Assembly (NCBI GenBank): GCA_039024315.1
Contig: JBCCQN010000143.1
Location: 1-20,787 of the forward strand
Reading direction: 5' to 3'
Length of the DNA stretch: 20,787 nt
Source: JBCAWW01 sp039024315
Lineage (GTDB): Bacteria > Bacteroidota > Bacteroidia > J057
Below are positions 7,256 through 15,084 of the stretch, piece by piece. Both the position numbers and the translations under genes were made by a program. The number at the start of each line of letters is the position of its first letter. Positions within the stretch are counted from its first letter, which is position 1. Under the pieces are notes generated by a model. It was given only the letters and a program-made list of their open reading frames with translations. It did no database searches and was not told where the DNA came from.

Positions 7256-8557
7256 TTATTGGCCACCTGCCGCTGCTCCGGCTTCAGCCCGATCTCTACG
7301 GATGCGCACGCTCGCACTATCTTGGAGCGTTTTGGTCAAAATCGAATAAGGGCCCACTACCACTTGATCATCAACATCTAAACCTTCAGCAATTTCGATA
7401 TACTTATCATCAGAGATACCCGTAAGTACTTTGACTCTTTGTACTTTACCATCCGTATAACGGAACACGACCTCCTCGGGATCAGCATCTTTGTCCTCCT
7501 TGGGTTGACGCAAGGTTACTGCTTGAATCGGCACCGTAACAACTCCCTCCGAATTGCGGGTAAAGATCTCAATCAGAGATGACATACCGGGCCGAAAAGG
7601 GCTTTCATTTGAGGGCTTCAATTCGTTGCCAGGGGCTAAACCGCGGTTGCGATAGGAAGTGGGATCAACCATCACCTTGACTTCAAAATTTGTAACCTGA
7701 TCGGTAGAGGCGACTCCCGCGACCGTGGCGGAGTAAGCAATTTCTGTCACCTTGCCATAAAATTTCTCATCTGGAAAGGCATCGACTTCTACTTGAGCAG
7801 AGTCACCGAGGCTCACATTGACGATATCATTTTCGTTGATTTCGACCACTACCTCCATACTAGAGAGGTCTGCAATCTTAAGGATTTCCGAACCCGACAT
7901 CATACCTGTACCGACTACTCTTTGGCCTACCTCTGCATTGAGGAGGGTGATAGTACCATCCATAGATGCATAGATATTGGTCCGATCTAGGTTTTGGCGG
8001 GCTTGCTTTTTGGAGGCATCGGCGCTACGTACGGCATAATAAGAAGACTGCACATTGAAGCGAGAAGCCTCATACTGAGATTTTGAGACATTGAAACGCA
8101 ATTGGGCGTTTTCCAAATCAACCTGGGAGACGACTTTCTCTTTGAAAAGCTGTTCGGTCCGCTTGAGGGCTACGGAGTCTTGCAATAGAGTAGCCTTGGC
8201 CTGCTCGGCATTGGCTTTGGCCTGAAGATAGGCTGCTTGCGAACGGTTGACCGCTGCTTGCGCCTGCTCTAATTGGGCTTTATAGTCATCTGGACGAATC
8301 GTCATCAAAAGGTCTCCTTTTTTGACTTTCATGCCCTCTTGAACGGCAATGAAAACTACTTCTCCTGAAACATCTGGCGCCACGGGCACTTCGATAGTAG
8401 GCTGAATCACCCCAGACTCAGTAACCCGTGAATAGATATCACGCTTTTCAGCGCTTTCGACCATCACCCCAGTTTTAGGCTTCCCGCAAGCGGAAAGGAT
8501 CAGGTATAGGGCTATGAGGCCAAACGTTTGAGTGTAAGAAAGCTTGTGTAGTAACAT
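7256..8557 (-). CDS. HlyD/AcrA-type periplasmic adaptor lipoprotein
   Basis: This membrane-fusion protein links an inner-membrane transporter to a TolC channel. It has 433 residues. The lipobox LSAC gives lipidation at C24. Next come the first half of a biotinyl-lipoyl domain (about 52-80, VPVAPDVSGEVVFIAVQEGMKVKKGD), a long alpha-helical hairpin rich in Ala/Gln/Lys (about 90-195), the second lipoyl half (IYASMDGTITLLNAEVGQRV), a beta-barrel domain and a membrane-proximal domain (VTVPIQAVTLRQ onward). The type fits MacA/RND-like adaptors of Bacteroidota. It lies 27 bp downstream of the TolC gene and is surely in the same operon. The usual third member, a MacB-type ABC permease/ATPase or an RND pump, does not follow; the next feature is a terminator, so the pump must be encoded elsewhere. 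Confidence 0.92.
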   Translation of the reverse strand: MLLHKLSYTQTFGLIALYLILSACGKPKTGVMVESAEKRDIYSRVTESGVIQPTIEVPVAPDVSGEVVFIAVQEGMKVKKGDLLMTIRPDDYKAQLEQAQAAVNRSQAAYLQAKANAEQAKATLLQDSVALKRTEQLFKEKVVSQVDLENAQLRFNVSKSQYEASRFNVQSSYYAVRSADASKKQARQNLDRTNIYASMDGTITLLNAEVGQRVVGTGMMSGSEILKIADLSSMEVVVEINENDIVNVSLGDSAQVEVDAFPDEKFYGKVTEIAYSATVAGVASTDQVTNFEVKVMVDPTSYRNRGLAPGNELKPSNESPFRPGMSSLIEIFTRNSEGVVTVPIQAVTLRQPKEDKDADPEEVVFRYTDGKVQRVKVLTGISDDKYIEIAEGLDVDDQVVVGPYSILTKTLQDSASVRIRRDRAEAGAAAGGQ

Positions 8558-8584
8558 AGATTGACGCTTATTAGCGAGCCAAAT

Positions 8585-9922
8585 TTAGAAAGTTATCGGT
8601 TTACCCATGTAAAAGTCCAAGACTTTACGACGGAAGAAGTAAATATATTTGGTCCGCACTAAGTCAAAGCGAGCCTGGTTAAGATTGTTTTGAGCTACGA
8701 GATAATCAACCGAGTTGACCAGGCCAAGATTGAACTGTTTTTCGGTGTTTTGGAAAGTCAAATCCAAAGCCTCAATCTGGCGTTCTATAGAGACGTAACT
8801 GGAATACGCATTTTCAACATCCACATAAGATTGTTGAATGGTCACCTGCAAGTCCTGACGCACGATATCCGCATTAAGTTGGGCGTTTTCGATGCCAATC
8901 TTTGCTTGTTGGATATTGGTTTCATTTTGACCACGGTTGTAGATAGGCACATTGAGGCTAAGGCCAACGTTACCCCCAAACTGACGAGAAAACTGGTCGG
9001 CTAAAGAAACTGGCTCACCGCCAATTACTAAACCACTGGTATAACCAGTACCCATGCCCGCACCAGCACTCAAAGAAGGTAACTTACCGGCTTGCGCCAC
9101 CGCTTGATTGATCTGGGCACTTCGGATGCGAAGATCAGCGGCTTCTACAGAAGGCTGAGTATTTTGTGCATAGTTGATGATCTCAGATAGGGTCGGCAAA
9201 TTAACTTCCGTGGGCGGTGCCAATTCTGGTCGCTGAATCTCAAACTCCTCATCTGCGGGCAGGTTCATGATACTGCGAAGATTGAGGTAGGAGATATCGA
9301 GGGAGTTTTCTGCATTTACCACGGTACGCTCTTGGGTCGCAATTTGCGATTCAAGTTGCAAAAGGTCCGCCTGAGCCAGTGAACCGGCTTTTACTAGCTT
9401 AGCCGTACGATCGCGTTGCTCCTGAGTAGAGACTAGCTGTATGCGCGCACTCTCCAAAGTCTCATAGTCAGAAAGGACCTGCAGATAGGCCGTCGCAATG
9501 TTGAGGATCAAGGTAATTTTATTATTATCGAGATCGCTCTGACTGGCGAGTAGATCCACCTCAGATTGTCTGATCAGATTTTTGAGGCGAAAGCCATTAT
9601 AAATCGTAACGTTTGAGCTCAAGCTCGGAGATAGCGAGAAAATTCCTTGGGTGGTAAACTGGTCCGTTACCGGGTCAATGCTAAAACCAAAGCTGTTTCG
9701 GGCTGAGACAAAAGCATTGGCGTTGGGGAGGCGATTGTTTTGTGCTTGCTTGAGGCTGAGTTCGGCAGACTGCACATTGAGCCCAGCTTGCTGCAAACGA
9801 AGGTTATTGTTGGCAGCAAAATCCAAACAGCGCTGTAAGTCCCAGAGATCAGCGTTCTGCGATTGAGCAGGCATCACCAACAAAAGTAAAGCGAAGCAAA
9901 GGCAAAAAGTCCGAAAAGTCAT
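8585..9922 (-). CDS. TolC-family outer-membrane export channel
   Basis: The protein has 445 residues with a signal peptide (MTFRTFCLCFALLLLVMPAQS, cut near residue 21-22). The two tandem outer-membrane-efflux repeats are each marked by long heptad-like helices and a conserved opening: about 25-215 (LQRCLDFAANNNLRLQQAGLNV) and about 240-435 (IINYAQNTQPSVEAADLRI). The segment VPIYNRGQNETNIQQAK is the typical strand-to-helix turn; its first-repeat equivalent is VTIYNGFRLKNLIRQ. It should form the trimeric outer-membrane exit duct for small molecules or lipoproteins exported with the adaptor gene that follows by 27 bp. The substrate cannot be read. A Bacteroidota-like promoter is seen upstream (9960-9989), making this the first gene of a two-gene operon. 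Confidence 0.92.
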   Translation of the reverse strand: MTFRTFCLCFALLLLVMPAQSQNADLWDLQRCLDFAANNNLRLQQAGLNVQSAELSLKQAQNNRLPNANAFVSARNSFGFSIDPVTDQFTTQGIFSLSPSLSSNVTIYNGFRLKNLIRQSEVDLLASQSDLDNNKITLILNIATAYLQVLSDYETLESARIQLVSTQEQRDRTAKLVKAGSLAQADLLQLESQIATQERTVVNAENSLDISYLNLRSIMNLPADEEFEIQRPELAPPTEVNLPTLSEIINYAQNTQPSVEAADLRIRSAQINQAVAQAGKLPSLSAGAGMGTGYTSGLVIGGEPVSLADQFSRQFGGNVGLSLNVPIYNRGQNETNIQQAKIGIENAQLNADIVRQDLQVTIQQSYVDVENAYSSYVSIERQIEALDLTFQNTEKQFNLGLVNSVDYLVAQNNLNQARFDLVRTKYIYFFRRKVLDFYMGKPITF

Positions 9923-9959
9923 AATGATGAGGTTGGCGGTAGTCTTATTTGACGGCCTA

Positions 9960-9989
9960 AAAATCTACAATTATGCCCCTCCAAGCAAA
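9960..9989 (-). promoter_or_regulatory. Candidate promoter for the TolC-HlyD operon
   Basis: On the minus strand TTTG (9986-9989) is followed after 18 bp by TAGATTTT (9960-9967). This is close to the Bacteroidota pattern of a TTG/TTTG -33 element and a TAnnTTTG -7 element, with one mismatch at the last base. Transcription would start near 9955, leaving a leader of about 30 nt. Confidence 0.4.
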
Positions 9990-10042
9990 TCAGTGGTAGA
10001 GCGAAACCAAAGGGTGGCAGAGATTCGGTGAGGAGGATGGGG

Positions 10043-10729
10043 CTAACTCTCCTTCTTTTCCAACAAATCGAGACAAATCACGTCCTTGACCCAATAGAGG
10101 CTTTCGAGATATTGCAAAGTCAGCGGACTGAGATCTGAGTCAAGCTCAATCACCAATTTGGCTTCCCCATTTTTGGCGCTACGGTTGACAGACATGGTAG
10201 CGATATTGCACTGATCATGGGCGATCACATTGGCGATGAATGCGATACTACCGTGCTTGTCTTCGGCCGTCACCACCAAAGTGATGTGGTCGCCTGAAAA
10301 ATCGCAGGGATACTTATCAATCTCACGGATGGCGACCAAGCCGCCACCTAGCGAGACGCCGAGTACATTGAGCTTGCGGTGTTCGTCCTCCATCTTGAGG
10401 CGGATAGAGTTAGGGTGCAAGGCGGAGGCATTGCTGACGGCCTTCATTTTGAAGGCTAGGCCCACTTTTTCGGCATGCTCATAGGCATCACGGATCCTTT
10501 CGTCATCGGGCATCATATCCATCAGACCCGCCAAAATGGCGCGGTCGCTGCCGTGGCCTTCATAGGTTCGAGCAAAACTATTGTAAAAGGTAATCGACAG
10601 TTTTTGAGCTTGCGCACCCAAAAGGTGGCGAGCGATACGACCAATACGAGCCACGCCAGCAGTATGCGAACTAGAGGGGCCAATCATAACCGGACCGATC
10701 ATATCAAAGATGGAACTTCTTTTTGCCAT
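10043..10729 (-). CDS. sdaAB: L-serine ammonia-lyase, iron-sulfur type, beta subunit
   Basis: With the alpha subunit this protein deaminates L-serine to pyruvate and ammonia. It has 228 residues, the normal size of a stand-alone beta subunit. The N-terminal beta domain carries FDMIGPVMIGPSSSHTAGVARIG (8-30) with the signature GPSSSHT, EGHGSDRA (57-64), and a later LGVSLGGG (123-130). A C-terminal ACT domain (about 148-222) fits an amino-acid regulatory site. The [4Fe-4S] cysteines belong to the alpha subunit, and no alpha gene lies in this window; in Firmicutes the two are neighbours. The gene is divergent from the PorP-like gene with 53 bp between the start codons. It may share a transcript with the TolC gene 120 bp downstream, but a separate promoter there makes that uncertain. 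Confidence 0.92.
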   Translation of the reverse strand: MAKRSSIFDMIGPVMIGPSSSHTAGVARIGRIARHLLGAQAQKLSITFYNSFARTYEGHGSDRAILAGLMDMMPDDERIRDAYEHAEKVGLAFKMKAVSNASALHPNSIRLKMEDEHRKLNVLGVSLGGGLVAIREIDKYPCDFSGDHITLVVTAEDKHGSIAFIANVIAHDQCNIATMSVNRSAKNGEAKLVIELDSDLSPLTLQYLESLYWVKDVICLDLLEKKES

Positions 10730-10782
10730 GGGGGGAGAGTTTTGGTATTTTCAATTACGCAATCAAATGTTACCTTATCAAA

Positions 10783-11721
10783 ATGAAAACACCATACAGA
10801 TTTTATTTTTTGGCGCTCTTGGTCGTTTTCGCCTCGACGCAGGCTTACGCTCAAGTGCCCTTTTACGGCCAAATCTTTGCTAATCGTCTCCAACTCAACC
10901 CAGCCTTGGCTGGCAGCCAAGGTACAGGTTATGTGATGGCTCAATATCGCGCCCAGTGGGTCAATATAGCGGGTCATCGTCAACAGGGGGGCATTGCATT
11001 TGACCAAGCTTTGTCCAAGGGCTGGGGCCTAGGCATAAATAGCCAATACGACTTGAGTTTGACTGGCTTTATCGTCTCCAATCACCATTTGCATATTGCG
11101 AAGGAGTTCCAGTTGGGGGAAAAGCACTTTTTAAGAGCCGGTGTATCGGGAGGACTAAATCTCCGCACGATCAATTATAACAAGCTCCGTTTTCCAGACC
11201 AGATTGATCCGCAAACGGGCATGTTCATCCCATCCCCAACTTCAGGATTTGAGCATTTTCCGATTGCAGACTTCAATGCGGGATTGCTTTATTACAATCG
11301 TTTATTTTTCCTTTCGGCCAGTGCAAGGCATTTGCAAGGAAGGGCTTTTGTCGAGGTAGGCGAATCATATCCGGGCACTTTATACGCTGCTACCACTGGG
11401 GTAAGAATTCCGATTGGGTTTTTTAGTCTGAGTCCACTGGCCCACTACCAAAGGCGAAGTGATGTGGACAATATGTATATGTTGGGCCTCGCTTTAGAAA
11501 TGCAAAAATTTCAGTTTATCACTTGGTATCAGCCCGAGATTCGTTTTGCCTTAGGGCTTGGCACCACCTTAGGCCCCGTCCAATTATCCTATCAGTATGA
11601 TCATTATCTCTCGGATGTCAATTTCGCATTCTTTGGTCCCACCCATGAGCTGAGTTTGGGCTTCCGCTTAGGAGGTAAAGAGAAGCGAGAGCGCTCGTCG
11701 CTACCGATGCCTTTGAATTAG
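10783..11721 (+). CDS. PorP/SprF-family outer-membrane protein (type IX secretion)
   Basis: The protein has 312 residues from the ATG at 10783, which begins a clean signal peptide (MKTPYRFYFLALLVVFASTQ, cut near residue 23, after AYA). An in-frame ATG 20 codons upstream overlaps the divergent serine-lyase gene and is rejected. The family signature follows: VPFYGQIFANRLQLNPALAG (25-44) and YRAQW (55-59), then amphipathic strands that suit a small outer-membrane barrel. PorP/SprF proteins help the T9SS to export or anchor particular large surface proteins and are often encoded beside them. Here the 3' neighbour is a convergent gene for a T9SS-sorted propeller protein, and no giant adhesin is present. 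A dispersed 27-bp repeat begins 33 bp after the stop. Confidence 0.9.
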   Translation: MKTPYRFYFLALLVVFASTQAYAQVPFYGQIFANRLQLNPALAGSQGTGYVMAQYRAQWVNIAGHRQQGGIAFDQALSKGWGLGINSQYDLSLTGFIVSNHHLHIAKEFQLGEKHFLRAGVSGGLNLRTINYNKLRFPDQIDPQTGMFIPSPTSGFEHFPIADFNAGLLYYNRLFFLSASARHLQGRAFVEVGESYPGTLYAATTGVRIPIGFFSLSPLAHYQRRSDVDNMYMLGLALEMQKFQFITWYQPEIRFALGLGTTLGPVQLSYQYDHYLSDVNFAFFGPTHELSLGFRLGGKEKRERSSLPMPLN

Positions 11722-11754
11722 TAGAAAGTAGATAGTATTGAGTAGGCAGATTGT

Positions 11755-11784
11755 TTTGAGGTTTACTCCCGAAAGCTTTCGGGA
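11755..11784. repeat. 27-bp dispersed repeat, copy 2, with 18-bp palindrome
   Basis: Positions 11755-11781 are identical to the reverse complement of 121-147. The palindrome tcccgaaagctttcggga (11767-11784) is complete here, whereas only its central 12 bp survive as a palindrome in copy 1. A partial inverted copy of the gcgttccgcgaag repeat follows directly (11785-11796). Confidence 0.8.
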
Positions 11785-11837
11785 CGCGGAACGCTTATTT
11801 CTGTCCTATAGATGCGAAATCTTCCATTTATAAAATT

Positions 11838-11865
11838 GTAGGGGCGCAAAATTTTGCGCCCCTAC
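11838..11865. repeat. 28-bp perfect palindrome between convergent genes
   Basis: The sequence is its own reverse complement over 28 bp. Its arms start gtaggggcgcaaaa and meet at the centre with no spacer. A T-run (about 11880-11888) follows on the plus strand after 14 bp. It sits between the convergent PorP-like and propeller genes and may act as a bidirectional terminator or as a dispersed palindromic repeat; a related sequence with a gacgcaa core is at 19761-19786. Confidence 0.8.
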
Positions 11866-11893
11866 GGATCGTACCGATAATTTTTTTTGACGA

Positions 11894-12895
11894 TTATTGC
11901 TTGACCAATTTACCGGTTTGCAACAGCTGCCCTTCGCTAATGATCGAATAATAATAAACTCCCGCGCTGTAATTACTCAAGTCAATCATCGCCCGACCAA
12001 AGGGATCCATTTGCGTTTGACTGAGGGTACTGCCCGTCGCGTTGAACACTCTGATATCAAGAATCTGCTGATTGGCTTCACTTGGCTGCTCAAAGATAAA
12101 TTCTCCTGCCGAAGGGTTTGGATAGACTGAGATTTGCTCCATTACTGCAGGATTTACGGTACTGGAAAGCAGGCTATAGCCAAAATCTATCTGGTAAATC
12201 GAATCTTCCTGATTGTTAGAACTCCAGATATAGCGACCATCAAAGGCAAGGCCATTGGGATACTCGCCACCAGGGGCTTTGAGCGAATCAATCACCGCAC
12301 GGGTGTTGATATCAAGGCGGTAGATCATGTCTTTTTTGTTATCAGAGGTCCATACAGAGATGCCATCCGAAGCGAGACCGGTAGGTTGTTCCCCGAAGGG
12401 AAGAAAATAAGAAATGATCTCCCCCGTAACCGCAGAGACCTGGAAAGTAGTATCTCCCACCCCACTATTTTCTTGATTACTGTTGAGCCATAAAACTGAG
12501 TTGACCCAACTCAAACCACCGAGGGGTCTCTTCCCCATGTCAAACTCCTTGAGGATTTCGCCTCGCGCCGTGTCTATCTGCACTAATTTGTGTTGGTGGC
12601 GATCCGAATACCAAAGATGCTCCCCGTCAAAGGCCAAACCCGCTCCATAATCCGTGTCAATTTCTATCTTCTTGATTAGATGGCCATCTTCGGTTGAAAT
12701 TTTGAAGATATAACCAGCCGCCGAAACCTCCCAGAGATATTTACCGTCAAAGGCAAGGTCCATATTACTGTGAGTTGGACTTTCAAAAGATTTGATAATA
12801 CGGGGTCCCTCCGCTTGAGACAGGAGTGCTTGTTCTTGTCCAAAGGTGAGATTAAAGCAAATGCATAGGCATGCGATAAGATAGCATCTTTTCAT
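11894..12895 (-). CDS. Secreted beta-propeller protein with T9SS type A sorting domain
   Basis: The protein has 333 residues from the ATG at 12895, chosen because it begins the signal peptide (MKRCYLIACLCICFNLTFGQ); an ATG eight codons upstream is also in frame. The body has repeated blade-like units with the theme LAFDGxYLW: GKYLWEVS, GEHLWYSDRH, GISVWTSDNK and GRYIWSSNNQ, each about 45 residues apart, as in NHL/YncE-like propellers. The last 78 residues match the T9SS type A domain: VYPNPSAGEF, IRVFNATG, and a closing GVYYYSIISEGQLLQTGKLVKQ. It should be exported across the outer membrane by T9SS and have its tail removed or anchored. The ligand is unknown. It is convergent to the PorP-like gene and lies 69 bp after the HExxH lipoprotein gene. 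Confidence 0.88.
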   Translation of the reverse strand: MKRCYLIACLCICFNLTFGQEQALLSQAEGPRIIKSFESPTHSNMDLAFDGKYLWEVSAAGYIFKISTEDGHLIKKIEIDTDYGAGLAFDGEHLWYSDRHQHKLVQIDTARGEILKEFDMGKRPLGGLSWVNSVLWLNSNQENSGVGDTTFQVSAVTGEIISYFLPFGEQPTGLASDGISVWTSDNKKDMIYRLDINTRAVIDSLKAPGGEYPNGLAFDGRYIWSSNNQEDSIYQIDFGYSLLSSTVNPAVMEQISVYPNPSAGEFIFEQPSEANQQILDIRVFNATGSTLSQTQMDPFGRAMIDLSNYSAGVYYYSIISEGQLLQTGKLVKQ

Positions 12896-12949
12896 GGTTA
12901 TTGAATTTAGAAGGTACATTAAATGGACTAGATAAGTCCCTAAATTTCA

Positions 12950-12961
12950 CATGCCGGCATG
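12950..12961. promoter_or_regulatory. 12-bp palindrome (catgccggcatg) between two minus-strand genes
   Basis: The perfect palindrome is flanked by further imperfect arms (aattt 12943-12947, aaatt 12962-12966). It lies just 3' of the HExxH lipoprotein stop and 54 bp upstream of the propeller start. It could be an operator for the propeller gene or a short hairpin between them. No bound factor can be named. Confidence 0.35.
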
Positions 12962-12964
12962 AAA

Positions 12965-13546
12965 TTAATCTAACAAATCAAAGCCATTTGCCTGCACGAT
13001 TTGACCAATATAAGCTTCTTCTTCGACAACTTTATTGTATATCCAGGTATAATGCGTCTGGTTCCACATGAGTTGCTTGGCCTTTTGGCGGCCAATGAGA
13101 GCAATCATGGATTGATATTCGAGATAACAAACAATCAGATGTAAGTAGGTCGAGTACTCGCTCCGAGCGCCAGCTTTATTTTTATATGGCACATCCTTAT
13201 ACTTTGCTTTAAAAGTATTGATGGCATTCTTTTCCGCTTCGGGATATTTGTCAACATACCAATGGATTTGTTCATGCAGATAAACACTCATCAAATCTAT
13301 TTTATCTGTAGAGCGGGTACTAAGGGTCAAGACTGGATGACTGTGAGGGATCGCTTTTTGTTCGATAATCACTTTATGGGTAAAAGCCCATTTACTCAGG
13401 TCGTATTCCGCCAACACCTCAGCTAACAAAGCCGCGACTTTTTGTTCACGTTCGCTATTGTTTTTGGTTGTGATTTCGATTTCTGGTGTTTGAAAATGAT
13501 TCCCGCAGGAGGAAAGCAGTAAGCTAAAGAGGATAAGAATTTTCAT
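12965..13546 (-). CDS. Putative metallopeptidase-like lipoprotein (HExxH)
   Basis: The protein has 193 residues. The lipobox SLLLSSC gives lipidation at C14, so it is an envelope lipoprotein. The motif LHEQIHW places HExxH at 91-95, within a predicted helix after DLMSVY; this is the zinc-binding and catalytic signature of zincins. Candidates for a third ligand are H136 or E143 in the helix STYLHLIVCYLEYQS. I recognise no named peptidase family, and HExxH alone can occur by chance, so activity is a hypothesis. It follows the AraC regulator by 57 bp on the same strand. An alternative is a non-enzymatic zinc-binding lipoprotein. Confidence 0.65.
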   Translation of the reverse strand: MKILILFSLLLSSCGNHFQTPEIEITTKNNSEREQKVAALLAEVLAEYDLSKWAFTHKVIIEQKAIPHSHPVLTLSTRSTDKIDLMSVYLHEQIHWYVDKYPEAEKNAINTFKAKYKDVPYKNKAGARSEYSTYLHLIVCYLEYQSMIALIGRQKAKQLMWNQTHYTWIYNKVVEEEAYIGQIVQANGFDLLD

Positions 13547-13603
13547 AACTTTTTCTGCAAAAGTATTGCCTGAAAAAGAAGATGTATTGGAAAAATCGGC
13601 AAT

Positions 13604-14413
13604 CTAGGAAAAAAGGCGCTCGGGGCTTAGCCCAACCATTTTATGGTATTCGGCGATCATATGTGATTGATCGTAATAGCCTGAGGCATAAGCGATAGAA
13701 GCCCAAGCTGCCTGAGCGCCATAATGCTGCAAGGAGTGTGTAAAGCGGATGATTTGGCTGATTCTTTTGGGTGAGTGCCCTATGTGGTTTTGGGTCAGAT
13801 TGCGCAATTGTCGCTCTGAGTATCCCAAATCTTTGGCTATGACGGCTATTTTGGGTGAGGGCTTTGGCCGCTGCCAATATTGGCAAAAGGCTTGAATCGC
13901 AAAATGTGTATCCCTTGAATCTTTTTTTATCGAGTGTAGCAAAAATGTTTCAAGACTAGCGACGAAGGCAGTGAGCTCGTTTTGTAAAGCGTACTGCGTC
14001 AATTGTTCAAATGTAGCCTCATACTCTTGGGGAAATAACTCCCTTACGGCTATGGTTTGATCCCTTAGTGCAGACAAAGGTAGGTCTATAAGAGGTCTTA
14101 AGCCACCTGGCCTGAAGGCACAAATAAAGCTAAACAGACGATTATAGCGCCTGATAATTTTATGCCTTGAGCGAGGCCCCACCAAAGACCAAGCGGGTAC
14201 TATCGAATCTCCTTTTGCGAGTAGATAAAAAATTAGGTAAGGGCTATTGTCGGGCAAGAGGTACCATTGTCCCAAGGGAGCACTAGACTTGGTAGCTTTA
14301 AGTACATAGTAGCCACGGACAAGCTCTTGCAAAGACTGCCTAGGCTCAATCCTCAAGACCTTGAGTGGATGAGATGCCTTACTTAACTCGTGCAAACGCT
14401 CGTCATAGACCAT
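13604..14413 (-). CDS. AraC-family transcriptional regulator
   Basis: The protein has 269 residues. The N-terminal part (about 18-150: RIEPRQSLQELVRGYY, LPDNSPYLIFYL, VGPRSRHKI, FICAFRPGGLRPL) resembles the ligand-sensing domain seen before AraC helix-turn-helix domains in Bacteroidota (DUF6597-like). The C-terminal DNA-binding domain (about 185-269) holds two helix-turn-helix units: IAVIAKDLGYSERQLRNLTQ and the second with WASIAYASGYYDQSHMIAEY, ending in GLSPERL as AraC proteins do. The gene begins 4 bp after the stop of the membrane-protein gene and precedes the HExxH lipoprotein gene by 57 bp, so it may regulate its own cluster. The inducer is unknown. Confidence 0.9.
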   Translation of the reverse strand: MVYDERLHELSKASHPLKVLRIEPRQSLQELVRGYYVLKATKSSAPLGQWYLLPDNSPYLIFYLLAKGDSIVPAWSLVGPRSRHKIIRRYNRLFSFICAFRPGGLRPLIDLPLSALRDQTIAVRELFPQEYEATFEQLTQYALQNELTAFVASLETFLLHSIKKDSRDTHFAIQAFCQYWQRPKPSPKIAVIAKDLGYSERQLRNLTQNHIGHSPKRISQIIRFTHSLQHYGAQAAWASIAYASGYYDQSHMIAEYHKMVGLSPERLFS

Positions 14414-14417
14414 CCGA

Positions 14418-14921
14418 TTACTTAAACTTTTGATAAGAGGACACGTTCATTATGCCCACTACGAGCATCGCAAGCCCCCCCACAATGGCACCATAAAAAA
14501 AGTAGCCCTTCATATCTGCACTTAAGCCTATCCCAACAATAGTCAGTATCACCCCAAAGATAATTTGCAGAACCCCCTTGTTGAGAAATTCTTTCTTTAC
14601 ATCTGTCTTTTGGTCAAGAAAACTGGACTTTAGCGGTTTTTCTTGAGAGCGAGTAGGTCTTTCTCCTTCTGGGGTACCCCCTACTTCCGGCGGTAACTCT
14701 AATCTCATCAAATCTCCAAATTGCATCCCGGGATTTTCAAGGCCTCGCTCTGCCAAAATCTGCTCCAAGGCTCGCTTTTCATCCGCCGCATCAGGCCTCG
14801 TAGGACCCTTATACCCATTTTCTCGCACCATAAAATAGGCATTAAGACCTCTTAACTCATAAAGCAACTTCTCATCTGTCAGACCTTTGTGCTGCTCATA
14901 ATACTCTGCCTGCGTCTTCAT
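14418..14921 (-). CDS. Two-helix membrane protein, function unknown
   Basis: The protein has 167 residues from the ATG at 14921. A longer in-frame start at 15002 would add a Cys- and Arg-rich stretch of unlikely sequence, so it is rejected. A charged N-terminal part (1-115) includes EYYEQHKGLTDEKLLYELRG, suggestive of a short helical segment. Two transmembrane helices follow (about 117-136, IIFGVILTIVGIGL; about 141-160, FFYGAIVGGLAMLVVGIM) and then a short basic tail. It is the first gene of a minus-strand set with the AraC regulator (4-bp gap) and the HExxH lipoprotein. It could be a sensor, anchor or partner for either, but nothing proves it. I recognise no named family. Confidence 0.75.
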   Translation of the reverse strand: MKTQAEYYEQHKGLTDEKLLYELRGLNAYFMVRENGYKGPTRPDAADEKRALEQILAERGLENPGMQFGDLMRLELPPEVGGTPEGERPTRSQEKPLKSSFLDQKTDVKKEFLNKGVLQIIFGVILTIVGIGLSADMKGYFFYGAIVGGLAMLVVGIMNVSSYQKFK

Positions 14922-15021
14922 AGTTTTGTCATTATTACTCCCGTAAATGTAAGTCAATTTTCTTGTCTGCTTCCAGCCACATCCGCGCTTTCTGAGCCTC
15001 ATCTATTAATGAAACCGTTAT

Positions 15022-15029
15022 CAAACTTA
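15022..15029 (-). promoter_or_regulatory. Candidate -7 element (TAAGTTTG) for the membrane protein/AraC set
   Basis: On the minus strand this octamer matches TAnnTTTG exactly, about 100 nt upstream of the ATG at 14921. A TTG/TTTG -33 element is not seen at 17-23 bp, so the call rests on one element only. Confidence 0.25.
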
Positions 15030-15084
15030 AATATTACCCCCTATCCCTAGAACTTCGTATATTATCTAATCCAAAATCCGGACT

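Noticed and set aside
8690..9004. 104-codon plus-strand frame inside the TolC gene
   Set aside because: Antisense shadow of the second TolC repeat.
10699..11007. 102-codon minus-strand frame across the serine-lyase/PorP intergenic region
   Set aside because: It overlaps the start of the PorP-like gene and the promoter region; the translation shows no domain or signal peptide.
12965..14413. Toxin-antitoxin or defence system made of the HExxH protein and its AraC regulator
   Set aside because: The protein is a lipoprotein for the envelope, and the regulator is of the ligand-sensing AraC type; no immunity or toxin motif is visible.
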